Source of the DNA: Nectonema munidae
Taxonomy: Eukaryota; Nematomorpha; Nectonematoida; Nectonematidae
Length of the DNA stretch: 64,000 bases
Reading direction: 5' to 3'
NCBI GenBank assembly: GCA_030549495.1
Contig: JAUIRK010000221.1
Coordinates: 62,001 to 126,000, forward strand
Each line of letters begins with the position of its first letter. Within the stretch, counting starts at the first letter, position 1. This document shows positions 24,470-37,369 of this stretch, piece after piece. Below the pieces are notes generated by a model. The model saw nothing but the letters and a program-made list of their open reading frames with translations, made no database searches and was not told the DNA's origin. Position numbers and translations under genes: made by a program.

Positions 24470-27400
24470 TTCTATAATTCCGTCTACTTTGTTCAAGTTT
24501 AGAGAAGGCAAAATAAAGATAAATTATTTTTAATTTTTCAAGCCCATTGGTTCTAATTTCTTTTTTTAGTGTAAAATTTCATGGATACTTTTATAGAAAA
24601 GAAATAAAACACATGGAATAGATGTTTGAAATAAAGAAGATGAGAATATCAAAATATTTAAAAAAAATTGCTATAAAAATAGGGAAAGAAGCTTTTTCTT
24701 AATACGAGAACAACAAATATATAGACAGAGAAAAATTATAAAAAGATAAATTATACTTTAAGTAGAATATTGAGAGTAAATTTTTTAATTAGTGATCAAA
24801 AGGGAATGCATAAATTGGAAAAGTGAAATAGAGTGAGCTTAAAATCATTTGTTTTTGTTGGATTTAATCAAGGCTGCTCAAAATCCGGAATATTATAAAA
24901 CAGAAGTTAATGATTTTATGGAATATTTCCAAAGATGGTATTATTTTCTATAGATATAAATATTGTGAGCCAAATTGTTTACATTTTTTCGCTTTTGTAT
25001 GATAAAAGTGCGTTCTGAAAAATTTCCAAGTCGATACATCCCTTTTTGGGACTGCAAATGTGTCAAACATGTTGCTAATACCTGACACTTAGGTCAATGA
25101 CCTGTGTCCAAGGACGAGGTTTTGTGATTTCGCTGTTAAAAGCTTTATTTATAATTCTTGCATATGAAATTAAAGAAGTTATATGTATTAATAATAAGAA
25201 ATTGGCAAAAATATTCATGAAATCTTTTTAAGTTTTATTTAGATCGGTTCGCAAATATTCAAATTTTAACACATTTGATTGAATTTCTCTCAAAAGCTCT
25301 ATTGATCTAACTTTTTTATTATCAAGGGGTGTGTAGAATCGCTTATATATTTTTTCAATGTTTCAAATTTTTGAAAAATTTTAAGTTTTGATACATTTTC
25401 CCCAAATATTCATCCTTTGAAGTTAAAAAATTTCTTCAATTTTTCCCCATGAAAAATTTAATTCGTTTTTGACAAAATTTAGTCTCAATATGCTTCATTT
25501 CCAAGAGTGAGTTGTCTCTACCATTTACTTTCAAAAGAGTGAAAAAATTTGTCATTCTTTAAACAGGGCTAAAAGAGTGGTCACCCTTTATATAATGCTT
25601 AAAACAGTAAAAATTTAAAATAAATTTATTGAATTTATAATTTCATTGCAAATTTCTATCAATAACATGAAGACGAAATCAAAATGAAGAGTGTATACAA
25701 TTTCGTTGAGATATTCCTCAAGCGAGACAATTCTAAGTCTATCTATGTATATGAAGTCTTGTTCATTCCTCTTTTTTCTCTGTTAGCTGAGTTTTCCCAT
25801 AAATTATGCATTCCACTCCTTGTTGCGTTATATGCTATTCTTTTAAAAACTCTTTGATTATTAAATATACCTGTGGGATAACGTTCTACCACAGTTTCGA
25901 ATCTTCTATCCCACTGGCGCAAATTCTTGTTACTTCTTGGTGTATTGTGTTTTTCAGGATGAATAACACTCCATAGAGATGGGGGAATCGTATTTTTGCC
26001 TTGAAACCACTATTTTTCCCATCACAAATGTTTCTTCAAAATCCTCGTATATTCTTTTAGCTTTACAAGGTGCCAACTTGACAAATATGAATTACTACCT
26101 TTTCATTTTGCCAAGCTTCTTCAGATGACATCCTCAATGCCCTCTTTTCCCCAAAAATTAAACTCCTCTCTTCAAAGACGAGAAGCTCGAAAGACTGCCA
26201 GTAATACATAATTCTATATTCATTTCATATCACACTCGATCAATCTTTCATTCATTTTAATATAAAATTTACATCTTCTTTAACCCTATTCACGACGGAG
26301 TACTTTTTTGCCCCCTCCCTCCTTTTTTATAATAGAAAGATAAACGTAGTCTTTCTAATAATTTTTATCAATTCATGCATATACGAAACTAAATGTAACA
26401 AACTTATATGTGCCAACCTTATATGTAAAAAGAATAAATATTTTTTGATTTTTTAAAGAACAAATATATTATTTAAAATAGCTTTTGTAACATCGTATAT
26501 GAGGTATATCAAATCTTACATCTACCAAACATGAACAGAAAGTTGAACATTGTCTCCCTAGTCATTTGTACATGGAATAGAAACCATCGTAGTATACAGG
26601 TTGTCGAAGAATCATCGTAGTATACAGGTTGGAGATATTTAAATATAAAAATCTTAGGTTGGAGATGACAGTCAAGTTGTCTACCCGCGTTCAATCGTAC
26701 AATCACTGTAAACCAATTTTAAACTAATTTGCACTGTTTTTTCTTGTTTTTTTTTTATAATGTGGCCTTTAGGTCAAAAATTTTGTGAAATAAGTTAAAA
26801 AAATTTTGATTGCAAAGTCAAATAAATACGATTTTTTAGGTCAAAATTTGTTTGCCTACTCTTAGTCTATCTCTTATCAAATTCTTTTACATCTAAAAAC
26901 ATCAAATCTATAAATTTTATCAGTATTTTAGGAATTCATATTTCTATTTCCCTTTTGGTACAACCAACCCCGTCGTCAAACTCCAAGCACAGGGGGCCTA
27001 ACTGATTTAAATGGGGCATAAAAAAGTGTATACATTTATATATTTCAATGGAGTTTCAGAAAACAAAATAAATCCCAGAGCAAGGAGGGGCAGCCCTGGT
27101 TACTAGAGATCTAAATCTAAACTCAAGTTTGCTATTCTTAAAAAATCTTCCTTCCTATCAGCTCTCTTCATCAAAACATACATTTTATGTAACTTTAACT
27201 ATGCAACAAAAACTTATTTCTCTCTCTGACTCAAACAACAGCGATTAATAATAATGTCAATTAAATTTTTCTTTTGATAAAATTTCTTTTAACCAATTTT
27301 TTTAATTAATTTACATATTTTTTCACCCCCTGTTAAAAAAAACCTTCCTAATTCCACTGACATTGTAATAAAGTTGTTGGCATACTGTATTTCATGTTTT

Positions 27401-28009
27401 TAGATATTTTATAGTTAAATGCTGTACGACACTTTGTGTATTTTATTAGTTAGAGAATATAAACAATATTCTCTATGATTTTGTGCTATTACTTTATGAT
27501 TTGACCTTTAAATGACATTGTAGAAGGTTAAAATATTGAAAAATGAATTCTTGGGCTTACAAATCCACTAAGAGATACTATAGCATGCATTTGACGAAAA
27601 ATATTGATGAAACCTAGTTCCAACTTTGAAATATTGTTCCAACTTTTTTTTCCAGATACCGAAGTTTTAAGTTGATTCCTTTTTCAAAATGACATTTTAT
27701 ATAAAAACTTTCGTATTACCTTTTTAATAAATTGAATTAAATTGAATCGCATTTTTGTAAGTTCACTTTATTCATAAATTCCCTTCAACGTTTTAGTATA
27801 GGCATGTGTTTTAATGTAAATGCTGACTATTTTTGCAAAAATTTATTGTAATTCGGTCTTAAACAAAAACATTTGTTTTGGAAAGTAGCAAATAAATATA
27901 AAAGAAAAACTATCAACAGAACAGTATTCACCAAATTTTTTTAAATAAGAACAAAGGAAATGGAAGGATTAACAAAAAACAAAGGAGTGAATGTGAAGTC
28001 ACTCGAATC
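24470..28009. other. 3.5 kb of AT-rich sequence without a recognised gene
   Basis: No frame above about 65 codons. A 20-bp direct duplication (CATCGTAGTATACAGGTTG) lies at about 26,587-26,632. Near 26,960-27,100 GC-richer fragments (AGGGGGCCTAACT, GGGGCAGCCCTGG) look like worn transposon ends, unassigned. Confidence 0.45.
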
Positions 28010-28011
28010 GA

Positions 28012-28137
28012 GGTCGGCAGATGGCCTAGTGGTATAGGAGCGTAGGGTATTGATTCAGGTGGTCTGGGTTCCATTCCCAATCGTGCCTATCATTACCATC
28101 TGTCCAGCTATGAAAGATTATTCTTCCCTATGGATGC
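28012..28137 (+). mobile_element. tRNA-derived SINE, family B
   Basis: The head looks like a tRNA: A box TGGCCTAGTGG at about 28,024, B box GGTTCCATTCC at about 28,068, and a short closing stem GGCA/TGCC. The body continues with CCAGCTATGAAAGATTATTC and CCCTATGGATGC. The copy at 30.35-30.43 kb on the other strand has the same order. The cloverleaf is incomplete, so it is not called a functional tRNA gene. Confidence 0.75.
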
Positions 28138-28139
28138 AA

Positions 28140-30344
28140 ACCGACGACTAAAAAAATGAAAAATTCCTTTTTTCAAATCAAAATAGAAGAACTTATAAAA
28201 TAAAAAGTGAAAAAGGATGCACTTAAAGTAAAAATAGTGTATATATATTTTGAATAATGTATTTTGAGTAAAAACTGAATAGTTAAAGTTAAGATCTTAT
28301 AATAAAAGGATAATGAGAAACGATATCAAAAAATTTTAATCATTAATAACTCAAAAATATGGAAAATAAGAGTGAAAAAAGATAAAGTGATTGAGCATAA
28401 AGCGTCGTCTATCCCTCCTTTTTGAGCAAGCGAAGTTTTCTCCTTCTGGAGATATTTATCGAGAAAAGAGAGGAAATGATTTGAAAAAAAATAACTATAA
28501 ATTGTTTAAATAGATTTTTGATTCCCGTTTATTTTCGAAGGAGTTAAGTATTCTTATAAATTCTGTTAATATGCGTTTGGAATCCTTTTGCTAACATTTT
28601 TCAAAATTTTAATTATATTTTTTCCTAAAAATAACCTACCAAGCTCAAAATTAAGGAGGCAAAGATATTATAATAAAAAATTGTTACTTTAGTTAAAATA
28701 TTTCTTATTGAGGAATTAATCTATAACTAGCAAACGTGCTCCCATATTTATTAAAAGAAATAAACTTAAAAAAACAAGCTTATAAAATGAGGTTTACTAC
28801 CAAAACTCTTAGACATCGTTAAACATGAAAAGATTAATGAAATTTTAACTTTAGTTAAACTTAACTAGTCATACTTTGAATCTTATTTTTAGTCACTAAA
28901 AGTTTATGTACGATAAATATCAAATCACATAGACGGATCGGAAAAAGGTAGTTTAGATGTTTACTGACTAAAAATTATGATTAGTTGACCTTGTTCAACT
29001 GTTCTTTTCTTGCTCTTTCTATCTCTTCATCTTTGGGGAAATATCAAATATAAATGTGTATTAAAATTTAAATCCAATCTAAAATATATTTTTTTAATTT
29101 TTGGAATTTTGCATGTGAGTTTAAAATCATCTTTTATACGAGTATGCAAAATTTTTATGAAATCCAATATTGATAGTAGTCTGACAAATTTTTTCTGCCT
29201 TTTTGTCTTTTCAACACCAGTGATATTAAATTTCCACCAAGTTTCTTCTTTGGAGCGAAACGATGCATAACGAGTGACTCGGCCTACTATGCATTTTGCT
29301 ATATTTTGTAAATATAACTTTATTCTTTCCTTCTTAGTTATTTCAGAATTAAAAAAATTAAACGTTGACTCAATTGGCTTGAGACTTTAAATTTACAGAA
29401 ATGTAATCAGAAATTATTCACAAAATTTAAGTTGAATATCTCAATTTAAAGATGGTATAACAATGGAGTTGACTATGCGTAGTGCTTTTTTTTATTTTTG
29501 AATAAGTAAGATTCCAAAGATTTATCATAACCGTGTAACAATTCCCGGATCGTGATTAACTTCACTTAGATTAGCGTTCATAAAAGTACTTAGACTTCAA
29601 AAAAGAGAAGAAATCGTGCATGATTATTTGGAATATTCTTTCAGAGTTTGTGATTTGATTGAATGTACAGGAAGTAAAAAGCTTGCCAGGAAGTAAGGCC
29701 TTATTTCCAAAAAGAAGGAAGAGGAATATTTGAGTGAAACATCCATTTGCATACAAAAAGCATCCGCCTTCAATAAAGATAAGAAAATGAAACTCGCCTT
29801 GATGCAATATTTTACCAAAGAAAGGCAACCAAAGTTCAATTCCGGGTAATAGAGTGCAGCCTTGCTTGCAATCATGCGAAATAGTAGACATAAGGATAGA
29901 TCGTTTGATGCGAGTTTAATTAAAAAGCTGGCACAGAAAGAAACCAAGAGTAAATAATAACAAAATAAGTGCACCATGATGGTTACAGTCTTGGAGCCAG
30001 GATTGCACCCAATCCATTTTGATTTAACCTAAAATGAAGGAACTCACAAATTTAGTACTTATATGTACTTCAAATCTCCTTTCTTTACTAAATATAAATA
30101 CATTCAAGTAAAATTTTGCAGAAAAGTTCAAACAAAATCTGTTGCAAGTCCTATAACTATCCGACTAATACTGCTACACCAGTTCCAAGACATTCATTGT
30201 ATTTGTGCTATGAAGTATGATATAGAATTCAAATTAATTGATTTTCCGATGAGGAGCTGTCAAATTTTGATTTAAACATACATTTTCAAGATAGTATATT
30301 TTATTTTAAAATGTTCTTTCTGGTGTTTATTTTTTTATTGTCGG
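28140..30344. other. No recognised gene; one block open in several frames
   Basis: Mostly AT-rich. Positions 29,571-29,977 are open in two minus frames (106 and 117 codons). The plus frame there reads protein-like segments, for example REEIVHDYLEYSF and KKMKLALMQYFTKERQPK, with a few stops. I could not assign it to any family; it may be an old coding fragment. Confidence 0.4.
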
Positions 30345-30432
30345 TATTGCATCCAGGGAAAGATTATCCTTGTAGAATTGCACAGATAGAGATGTCTTGA
30401 TGGGGAATCGAATCCACGACGACTGGATCAAT
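30345..30432 (-). mobile_element. tRNA-derived SINE, family B (inverted, truncated)
   Basis: On the minus strand it shows the B box GGATTCGATTCC, then TTCTACAAGGATAATCTTTC and CCTGGATGC, parallel to the 28.0-kb copy. The A-box side is missing or diverged. Confidence 0.6.
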
Positions 30433-30434
30433 AA

Positions 30435-31084
30435 CAAATTCTTCTAAAGCTGGAGGAAATTTAAGGTTTTACTGAGGTTCGAACATTAAAAAGGATGAAC
30501 AAAAATTTTCACAAATTTAAAATAATTATTGGAAGAAATTATAGCCCTCGGGACCTGTTTTGTTTGTTCTTTAATAAGGCGGCCCCAGTCAAACCTATTC
30601 AGCTGCTTCAAATTATATTTAAGTATATGAAAGAAAAACATATAACTGATCCATATTCTGTTAGAGGAAACTATTCAATTTGTTTTGATAATATTTTCTA
30701 CAAGCTATGCCTATTAACTCCCATTGCGCGTATATATTGGGATATAATAATATGCGAATCAAAATGATTGAATTTTAGAAACGAAAAATGAAATCCGATT
30801 CTCGCTAATTTGATTGGTTAAAAATAAACGAATATTCAAAATTTATATCCAATCATTTCAAAAGTTTGTGTAGCCCTCCTGTGACAAAAAAACTTTAAAT
30901 ATATAATATTTAAGATTCGTATATGTTTACTAATTTTAAACGAAGGTGTAGGCACGTAACCAGAATGGATCTAGAGGAGGTAGTCACCCCCCCCCCCCCT
31001 CCACTTTTTGAATTAATATTAATTCTAAAAGAACTTAGAGAATATTTACACGAAATTACAATTATTTTGGCAATTTATACGAAT
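30435..31084. other. No recognised gene
   Basis: A 90-codon plus frame (30,495-30,767) has no recognisable similarity. A 12-base C run lies near 30,986. Confidence 0.4.
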
Positions 31085-32000
31085 CTTATAACATCTCATC
31101 ACTATCTTCTACAAATGACAATGAAGGTGTAATGGCGTCATCAGATTTGACAATTTTTGATAATCCTCTTCCATGAATAGCGGACTTGGCTTTCTGTAAG
31201 CAAGTGTATGACAGTTAATTTGGTGTATTCGCAAACCTCGTTAAGCCACGTGTCATAGGAGCTGGGCTGCCTTTTGGCCTTGCTGCACCTACATCATCGT
31301 TGATAAGTTTGTCGATAAAACCACCGAAGAATCTATGCTCTCTTGTAAGTAAATTTTGAACAAGAGTTCGTCTCGTATTGATTCTAATATTTACTTCTTC
31401 ATTACTGATTAAGTGTTTCCATGTTATTCTTAGCATTCCTCTAATGCACTGGTTCCCAAAATATGGGCCAGGGTCCCCGGGGGGTAAAAAACAAAATTTT
31501 AGGGGGCCATATCTGGGGCTTTTTAAAAAAAAAAACCAATTGGTTTGGGGGGGAAGTAGAAGGGGGGGGGGAGGCTTCTTAACAAAACCCCCCCCCCAAA
31601 AAGAATAATCTCCCCCCCAAGAGAGAAAATTATTTTCAATGTTATCAAGTTTGTAAGATTCAAAGATTAAATCACATAGCGTAGGATTAATAAACTTTTT
31701 CCATCAAGTGCATTTTCTGTTTTCTTCTTTTTTTTGCTTATTCTTGAAACACCGTTTAGCAAAATGCCCTTTTTAATTAATGTTATTATTATAATTGTTA
31801 GATACTTGTAGACAGTCACGGTATTCACTGACTATGATTGTTGTGGGAGCCATAGACAAGGATCATGTATGAAAAGTGGGTAACGATCAGAAAAAGTTTG
31901 GGAACCACTGTTCTAAAGCAACAGTTTTCAAAAGCATTGATTCTTCCTTTAAAAATTGACTTCCTTCTAAGGATGGCCAATTAAAAATAATGCCTCTTGT
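31085..32000 (-). pseudogene. RTE-type LINE, 3' coding end, split by a MITE
   Basis: With 31,447-31,911 removed, the minus strand reads GRINAFENCCFRGMLRITWK then HLISNEEVNIRINTRRTLVQ, equivalent to the 'RINAFEMWCYRRMLRISW ... TNEEVL.RI' C-terminal region of RTE LINE polyproteins. A further remnant of the tail (GLTRFANTP, then AKSAIHGRG and SDDAITPSL) reaches about 31,090. Stops and the insertion make it dead. The reading continues exactly across the insertion site, which confirms the insertion limits. Confidence 0.8.
31447..31911. mobile_element. hAT-like MITE inserted in the RTE LINE
   Basis: CACTGGTTCCCAAA at the left faces TTTGGGAACCACTG at the right. Flanks TCTAATGC and TCTAAAGC form an 8-bp duplication with one mismatch. 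The interior begins with runs of G and C, including several 7-11-base homopolymers between 31,480 and 31,615, and continues AT-rich. No coding capacity. Confidence 0.85.
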
Positions 32001-33335
32001 TAAGGCCTTGCGTCTAAAAAGTCGGTGAATAGAGAAACAATTTGTACGATGTTATCTTCAACCAATCATTTGTATATTAAACTGTTAAAAGCTATACCTT
32101 AACTTAATCTGAAACTATGTCATTTCTGAGCATTATATTCCTGAAGAAATGTTAAGTTTGTGCAATATTGATGAAGTAGTTTCTTTCCTAATATTAATGT
32201 ATCAATTAATATGCCCTAGCAATTTATAATTCTTCCCCCTCCCCCCTCCTCCTAGATTATTAACCCATTTCATCCCAGAGAAAGCAAACGAGATTAAGTA
32301 ATTTGATATAAAATAGCTCAAAATCATGAAATCGCGGATTGGTATTGAAATTGCCAAATTGGAGACAGTGATAAAAAAAGAATCAAAGACCTCATGTTGT
32401 ACATTTTTCTCTTAAAGTTTCAAAAAAATTAAAAAAAAACCCTAAAAAATCAGTTTAAAATAAAAGCTTACGGTGCCTACTCAGAAATCAGCATTGTTTT
32501 ATATATATTTCATTCTAAATTTTTAATACTATTTTTGTCGAGGATAAAAGCTAGTGTATCAGATTTTAAGATTGACGTCTCATCAACATTTTCTTTAAAT
32601 GTATTATCGATTGAATTGACTAAATTTTTGTCAGTGTTTGATTTTAACATCGATTTTGAAATAAAAAAAACTTTGGATAGCTTTTTGAGTAAGCATCAAA
32701 TTCGTACGACATTAAATCCCCTTTTTCCTCTTTTTCAAGCATTCGTGACTGATCCTTGGCTGTTCTGTTCATTGATGCTGTCTAACTCTTTGGAAAAATG
32801 CTCTAATTTGTTTTGTATCGAACTTACAACGCAGATGGAAAAACTAATACCACTTCATTATTAACGTGCTTTTTGATGAGACGTCATTAATTAGCATATT
32901 CTACTATATATATATAATATCTATTTGTATACACGAGACTAGATCCTGCATATTCTTATCTTTCATCCATAAATTATAAAAAGAGGGAAGAACAAGGATT
33001 GTGATGACATGCAGGTCGTAAAATGAACGTTATCTACACCACTTTTTAGGAATGACGAAGTAAAAGCTTGCTATTCTTCTCCCTTCTTACCAATATCAAA
33101 AAAAGTTTAAAGGTAAACTCCATTTTTCATTCATACCATGTAGGCGCGATACTCTCCTTACTTATGGAGGCAAAAATGGTAGAAATATTTCAATCAATTT
33201 TTCCCATATTTCTAGCTAAGACGTTGGCCCTGAGTGAAGAATGTAAAGTGGTTTGGAAAAAAAAGTTTATCAATACTAAATTTCAAAAAAAATTAAGAAA
33301 AATGTCACAAAATAAAACTTTGCTTTTTAGACTGC
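32001..33335. other. No recognised gene; two open frames of about 110 codons
   Basis: Plus frames 32,535-32,864 and 33,068-33,394 each run about 108 codons but show no motif I know, and composition is as AT-rich as the flanks. They may be chance or decayed transposon coding sequence. Confidence 0.35.
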
Positions 33336-33857
33336 AGGTATGCTCAACCTTTTTCGTTTGTAGGCCAAAAATGCCTTCTTTCTATTGTGAATAGTCTGAA
33401 AAAAGTAGAATGTGATGATAAACTAATTTTGGTTTATTTTAAGATAAAAAAAATAATTTTAAGCAAAAAACTAAATTACCAATAAGATATCCAGGAATAA
33501 AAATTATCACCCACTTTTAAATCAAACATAGTTTATTTAAAAAGCAGATTTACATTAAAAAGCATTCAAATAAACAGATGATGATTATTTTTGCCTAAAT
33601 CGATACGTCGACCGTGACCGTCAACAGGTTTTAATGTCGTTTTCATTACAAAAATGAGCTTATTTTAAAGATGTAGTAATTAGTGGATTTATTTTAACAA
33701 CTTTTGTTCTGACAATTTAATTAGTATTTCATAAAGATCATTTCTGACTATTTTTGGTTCAGAGGTTTTCAAAAAATAGCAAAATATATTTCCACATGGC
33801 TTAGAATTGTGAGAGAAGAAGTGGGCCACACCAAGAATTGAATTGAGCAACCCTGCT
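33336..33857. mobile_element. hAT-like MITE
   Basis: The left end CAGGTATGCTCAACC is followed by GTAGGCCA. The right end read inverted is CAGGGTTGCTCAATTC with GTGTGGCCCAC. Flanks TTTAGACT and TTTAGAGA agree at 6 of 8 positions. The interior is AT-rich and noncoding. Confidence 0.6.
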
Positions 33858-33859
33858 TT

Positions 33860-36685
33860 AGAGAATGACTAGAGAGATTAGAGGAAATCTAATAGTGAAA
33901 TCTATTGCAACTATAGTGGTAAGAGATTTCAACCTTTATCACTATTTTTTGGATTTTCAAGAATATCATAAAAAATTATTGCCGTTTCTCAAGTTTGATC
34001 TTCTTCAAGATTTTCAAGATTTTTAACGATAGCTTTGCAATGTCTTCTAACGTTGCAGAAGAAGATGAACTTTATTCAAAACATTAACAGGATCATTAAT
34101 AAAAAGAAAATACATATTTTTTGTATAGATCAAGATTAGTAAAAGTATAGATAAAATGTCATTGATGAGGTTAGCTTCCAAAGGTTTATATAAACTGCTT
34201 TAAGAATGTCTAACACAATTAATTAAAAAAATATATAGAAAAAAAATTAAAAAAAACATCAATAAAAATGAATCACAAAAATTTACAGGAAAAACAGTCT
34301 TGCGTTTCTGCACCTCATATATAAAGTTTATATAATAATCGAATAAAAAAATGCGTTGAAGTTTTGACACTAATAGTTTGTAAATGAAAAATGAAGTAAC
34401 GTTAAATGATGAGTTAAAAATTTTTTGGAAAATATTTTGCACCAGTTATTTTCAAAAGGATGAATTTGGATAGATTGAGCTTTTCTAGTGTGACAGTTTG
34501 GGTTGGGGTAAAAAAGAGATTATTCTTTACAGAAATATAGAAAATTATTTGAAAATAAAAAACATCTTAAATTAAATAACTTAGTAAGAAAGAAAAATTT
34601 ATAAAAATAAATATGCTTGAAAAATCAGTCTAAAATTAGGCGTTGTATAAACGGAACATAAAGCACAAAGGTATCATCCTTCAATTTCTATTTTCAATCT
34701 TTATCCATGGAAGTAAAAACCCTTGAATGATATTGCAGATGTTCCACAAAGTGTTTTACTTCTTCTGTATCTTATGATCTCCTTCCAAACCCTTATCTAC
34801 AAAGAAACAATCGACATTTGACTGAGAATTAGTAGACAAAAAACTACGTCTTGAATGTGCCTTTTAACATTTTAGCATAGCGACAAATATTGTAAATATT
34901 TCATTGGTGCATTCACCACGCGAGTATTCACATTTTTCTTTTGTAATCGTTTCTTTAAGAATTTGGCATTCTTCGTTTTAATCACTACTCTTGCTGCATT
35001 TTTTAAATATAACTCTTTTCTACTATTTTTCTCCTTTTTGCAGTAAATGTCAATCTTTTCTTGCAAAATAGAAGAATGGGTGATAATTCTTTTTCTTGTA
35101 AAAGGAATCTGTAGAGAAAAATTTTTAGCAATTATTTTTGAAAGAGAATGAAAAATTCAAATTTGAATTTGAAAAAAGGTAAATGATTTTGACATTTTTT
35201 ACTTCAAAGTGGGCGCTTTTTAATTTACAAAAAGTTTGAGAAATGCTCTTTTAAAGCATGGGTATGAAACATGATTCATGGTATTCAATAAATATCGATT
35301 CTCTTAAAAGGTATATTCAAGCATTTTAGTGCATACAAATCCTACTTGTAGAGAGGTGTGGAGGATACTTCGAGGGAGGAAGTGAGAAGATTTCTCGAAA
35401 CCCTCGAAAATACAATTTATTCATTGAACAAACATAAAGCGAGAATTCCTGAAAAAATAGAATGAATATAAACACATAGTATGGTAACGTAGTGCCCGAA
35501 CAATTCACTGAATGACTATTCATGGCATTAAAAAATTTCACCATTTCCGCGCAGAATTTAAATATTTTGATGTATGTGTTTTTATAAAAGCCAAAAAGCA
35601 TTTGTTTTTCATTAAGTTGTAAGATTATAATCTTATTATATAAATTGAAGAGAGTAAATTTAGAAACGACTGGACCAAAGTTTAACTTCTATTCTCATCT
35701 TCTAAAATGAGAGAGAGAGAGAGTTTCTGAAATTGTCCTATTGGCTAGTCAAAGAATTCCTAGGTCGCAATGCACAACATGTGCTATAATAAAACAAAAC
35801 TTCATAGTTTTAGTTTTTCTGTGCTTCATAGCACATGGAGCTACAGTCACTTCCTTCCTTCACGAGTTTTTTTCTTTGATTTTAAATATTTCAAGGTTAA
35901 TTTTAACCAACAGTGATTTTATTTTTGCAAATGTTTTCTCTTCTAAGATTTTTTTAAAATACATTCATATGAAAATTGTTTTTTTCTAAATAATATTAAT
36001 GATTGGAAACTCATTTGTTCAATAATTTTTCACACCATTATGAAGATGATTTAGACATATGCGATTGCCTTCAAATTAGCTTTAATTGAAATTAATGATA
36101 CCCCATTTTGGTGAAGATTTTTAAAAGCAAAACATAAGCCAATCAATTTTGTTTGTTGACATTGTTGTCACAGTGTTGAATAGAGCGATTTTTGCCAGAT
36201 TGACAAAAGCAAGAAGTAATTTGTTAATACATTTTTCGACGGATTATGATTGGCAAAATCAATAAAATTTAACTTTGCTGAAAATAAGAGTGAAATTTTG
36301 GCAAATGTATACGGAATTGTAGCTGATAACAATTTTACAAATTGGCTGGAAAAGTCTGAGATACTCAACAACAGAGAAATATAAGGTTGAGTTAATGTAA
36401 AATTTTCAAATGCTATAATAAATAAATTACCTGGATAGATTGGCTCGGTCAAAACCTAGCCTGCATCTATCTAATTTATGAGGGAAGAAATGTTATCGGA
36501 TTTTCCGTTATTCACACATCCTCTTGTTCTTAACCTATAGGGGTCGAGTAACTTTCAATGAGGGCTTAAGCCCTATGATAGTATTTTATTGCTAATCTCG
36601 GTAATACCATCCAATGAATTTTATATACTTTTAACAAATTTTATTGGATATTTTTCTTTAATATATTTATAATAATGGATGGAGT
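33860..36685. other. AT-rich, no gene seen
   Basis: Frames up to about 94 codons on both strands have no recognisable similarity. A (GA)n run lies at about 35,708-35,722. Confidence 0.45.
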
Positions 36686-37130
36686 AATTAAATATAAATT
36701 TCAAACGAGATATAACTTTGTTAGGAAGATATCCTTTTAGCAATTCCCATCAGCTAAATATAGAGAAAATAAAAGCATACTGAGATATTTATATTTATGT
36801 TTATACTCACATATGCACAAAACATAATGAAAATATAATTTAACAAAATGATATACAAAAAATAGTATGAAATTTTGGAATCCCTATTAAAAAGTTCAAT
36901 TTTATGTCAACAAAAAGAAATGTTATTTAATTTGAAATTGTATTTTGGGTAGGATTTTTGTTGAATTATATTTTTCTCTTTTACTTTTGCCATGTATTGT
37001 GTATATGTAAGTATAAACATAAATATGAATATCTCATTATGTTTTTACTTTTCTCTGTATTTAGCTGATGGGAATTGATGAAAGCTTATCTTCCTAATAA
37101 AGTTGTCTCTCGTTTGAAATTATATTAATA
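36686..37130. mobile_element. MITE with about 150-bp terminal inverted repeats
   Basis: TTTCAAACGAGATATAACTT near 36,699 faces its near complement near 37,095-37,119. The match continues through CCCATCAGCTAAATA and ATATTTATATTTATGTTTAT toward the centre at about 36,909. About 140-160 bp of unpaired AT-rich sequence separates the arms. No coding capacity, no obvious target duplication. Confidence 0.88.
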
Positions 37131-37369
37131 ATACCAATTAAACATTTTAAAGATAATTTTCATTATCAGCTAAATTGTCTATTGATCTCAATGATGCCAG
37201 GTTAAATTTGTTGTGAAAATTCTTACGATAGATAATTTAAGTAATGATCTGGGTTATGGTTAAGGGTGAATATTAGGGTTAGGATTTGTAAAATAGATAA
37301 ATAACTTTACGCGTATAAGGAATGATAATATTTTAAATGAGTCAAAAAAATAAGATGAAGTTCCACATG

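Noticed and set aside
29985-30012. GGAGCCAGGATTGCACCC, tRNA-like on the minus strand
   Set aside because: Differs from the B-box consensus and has no partner box.
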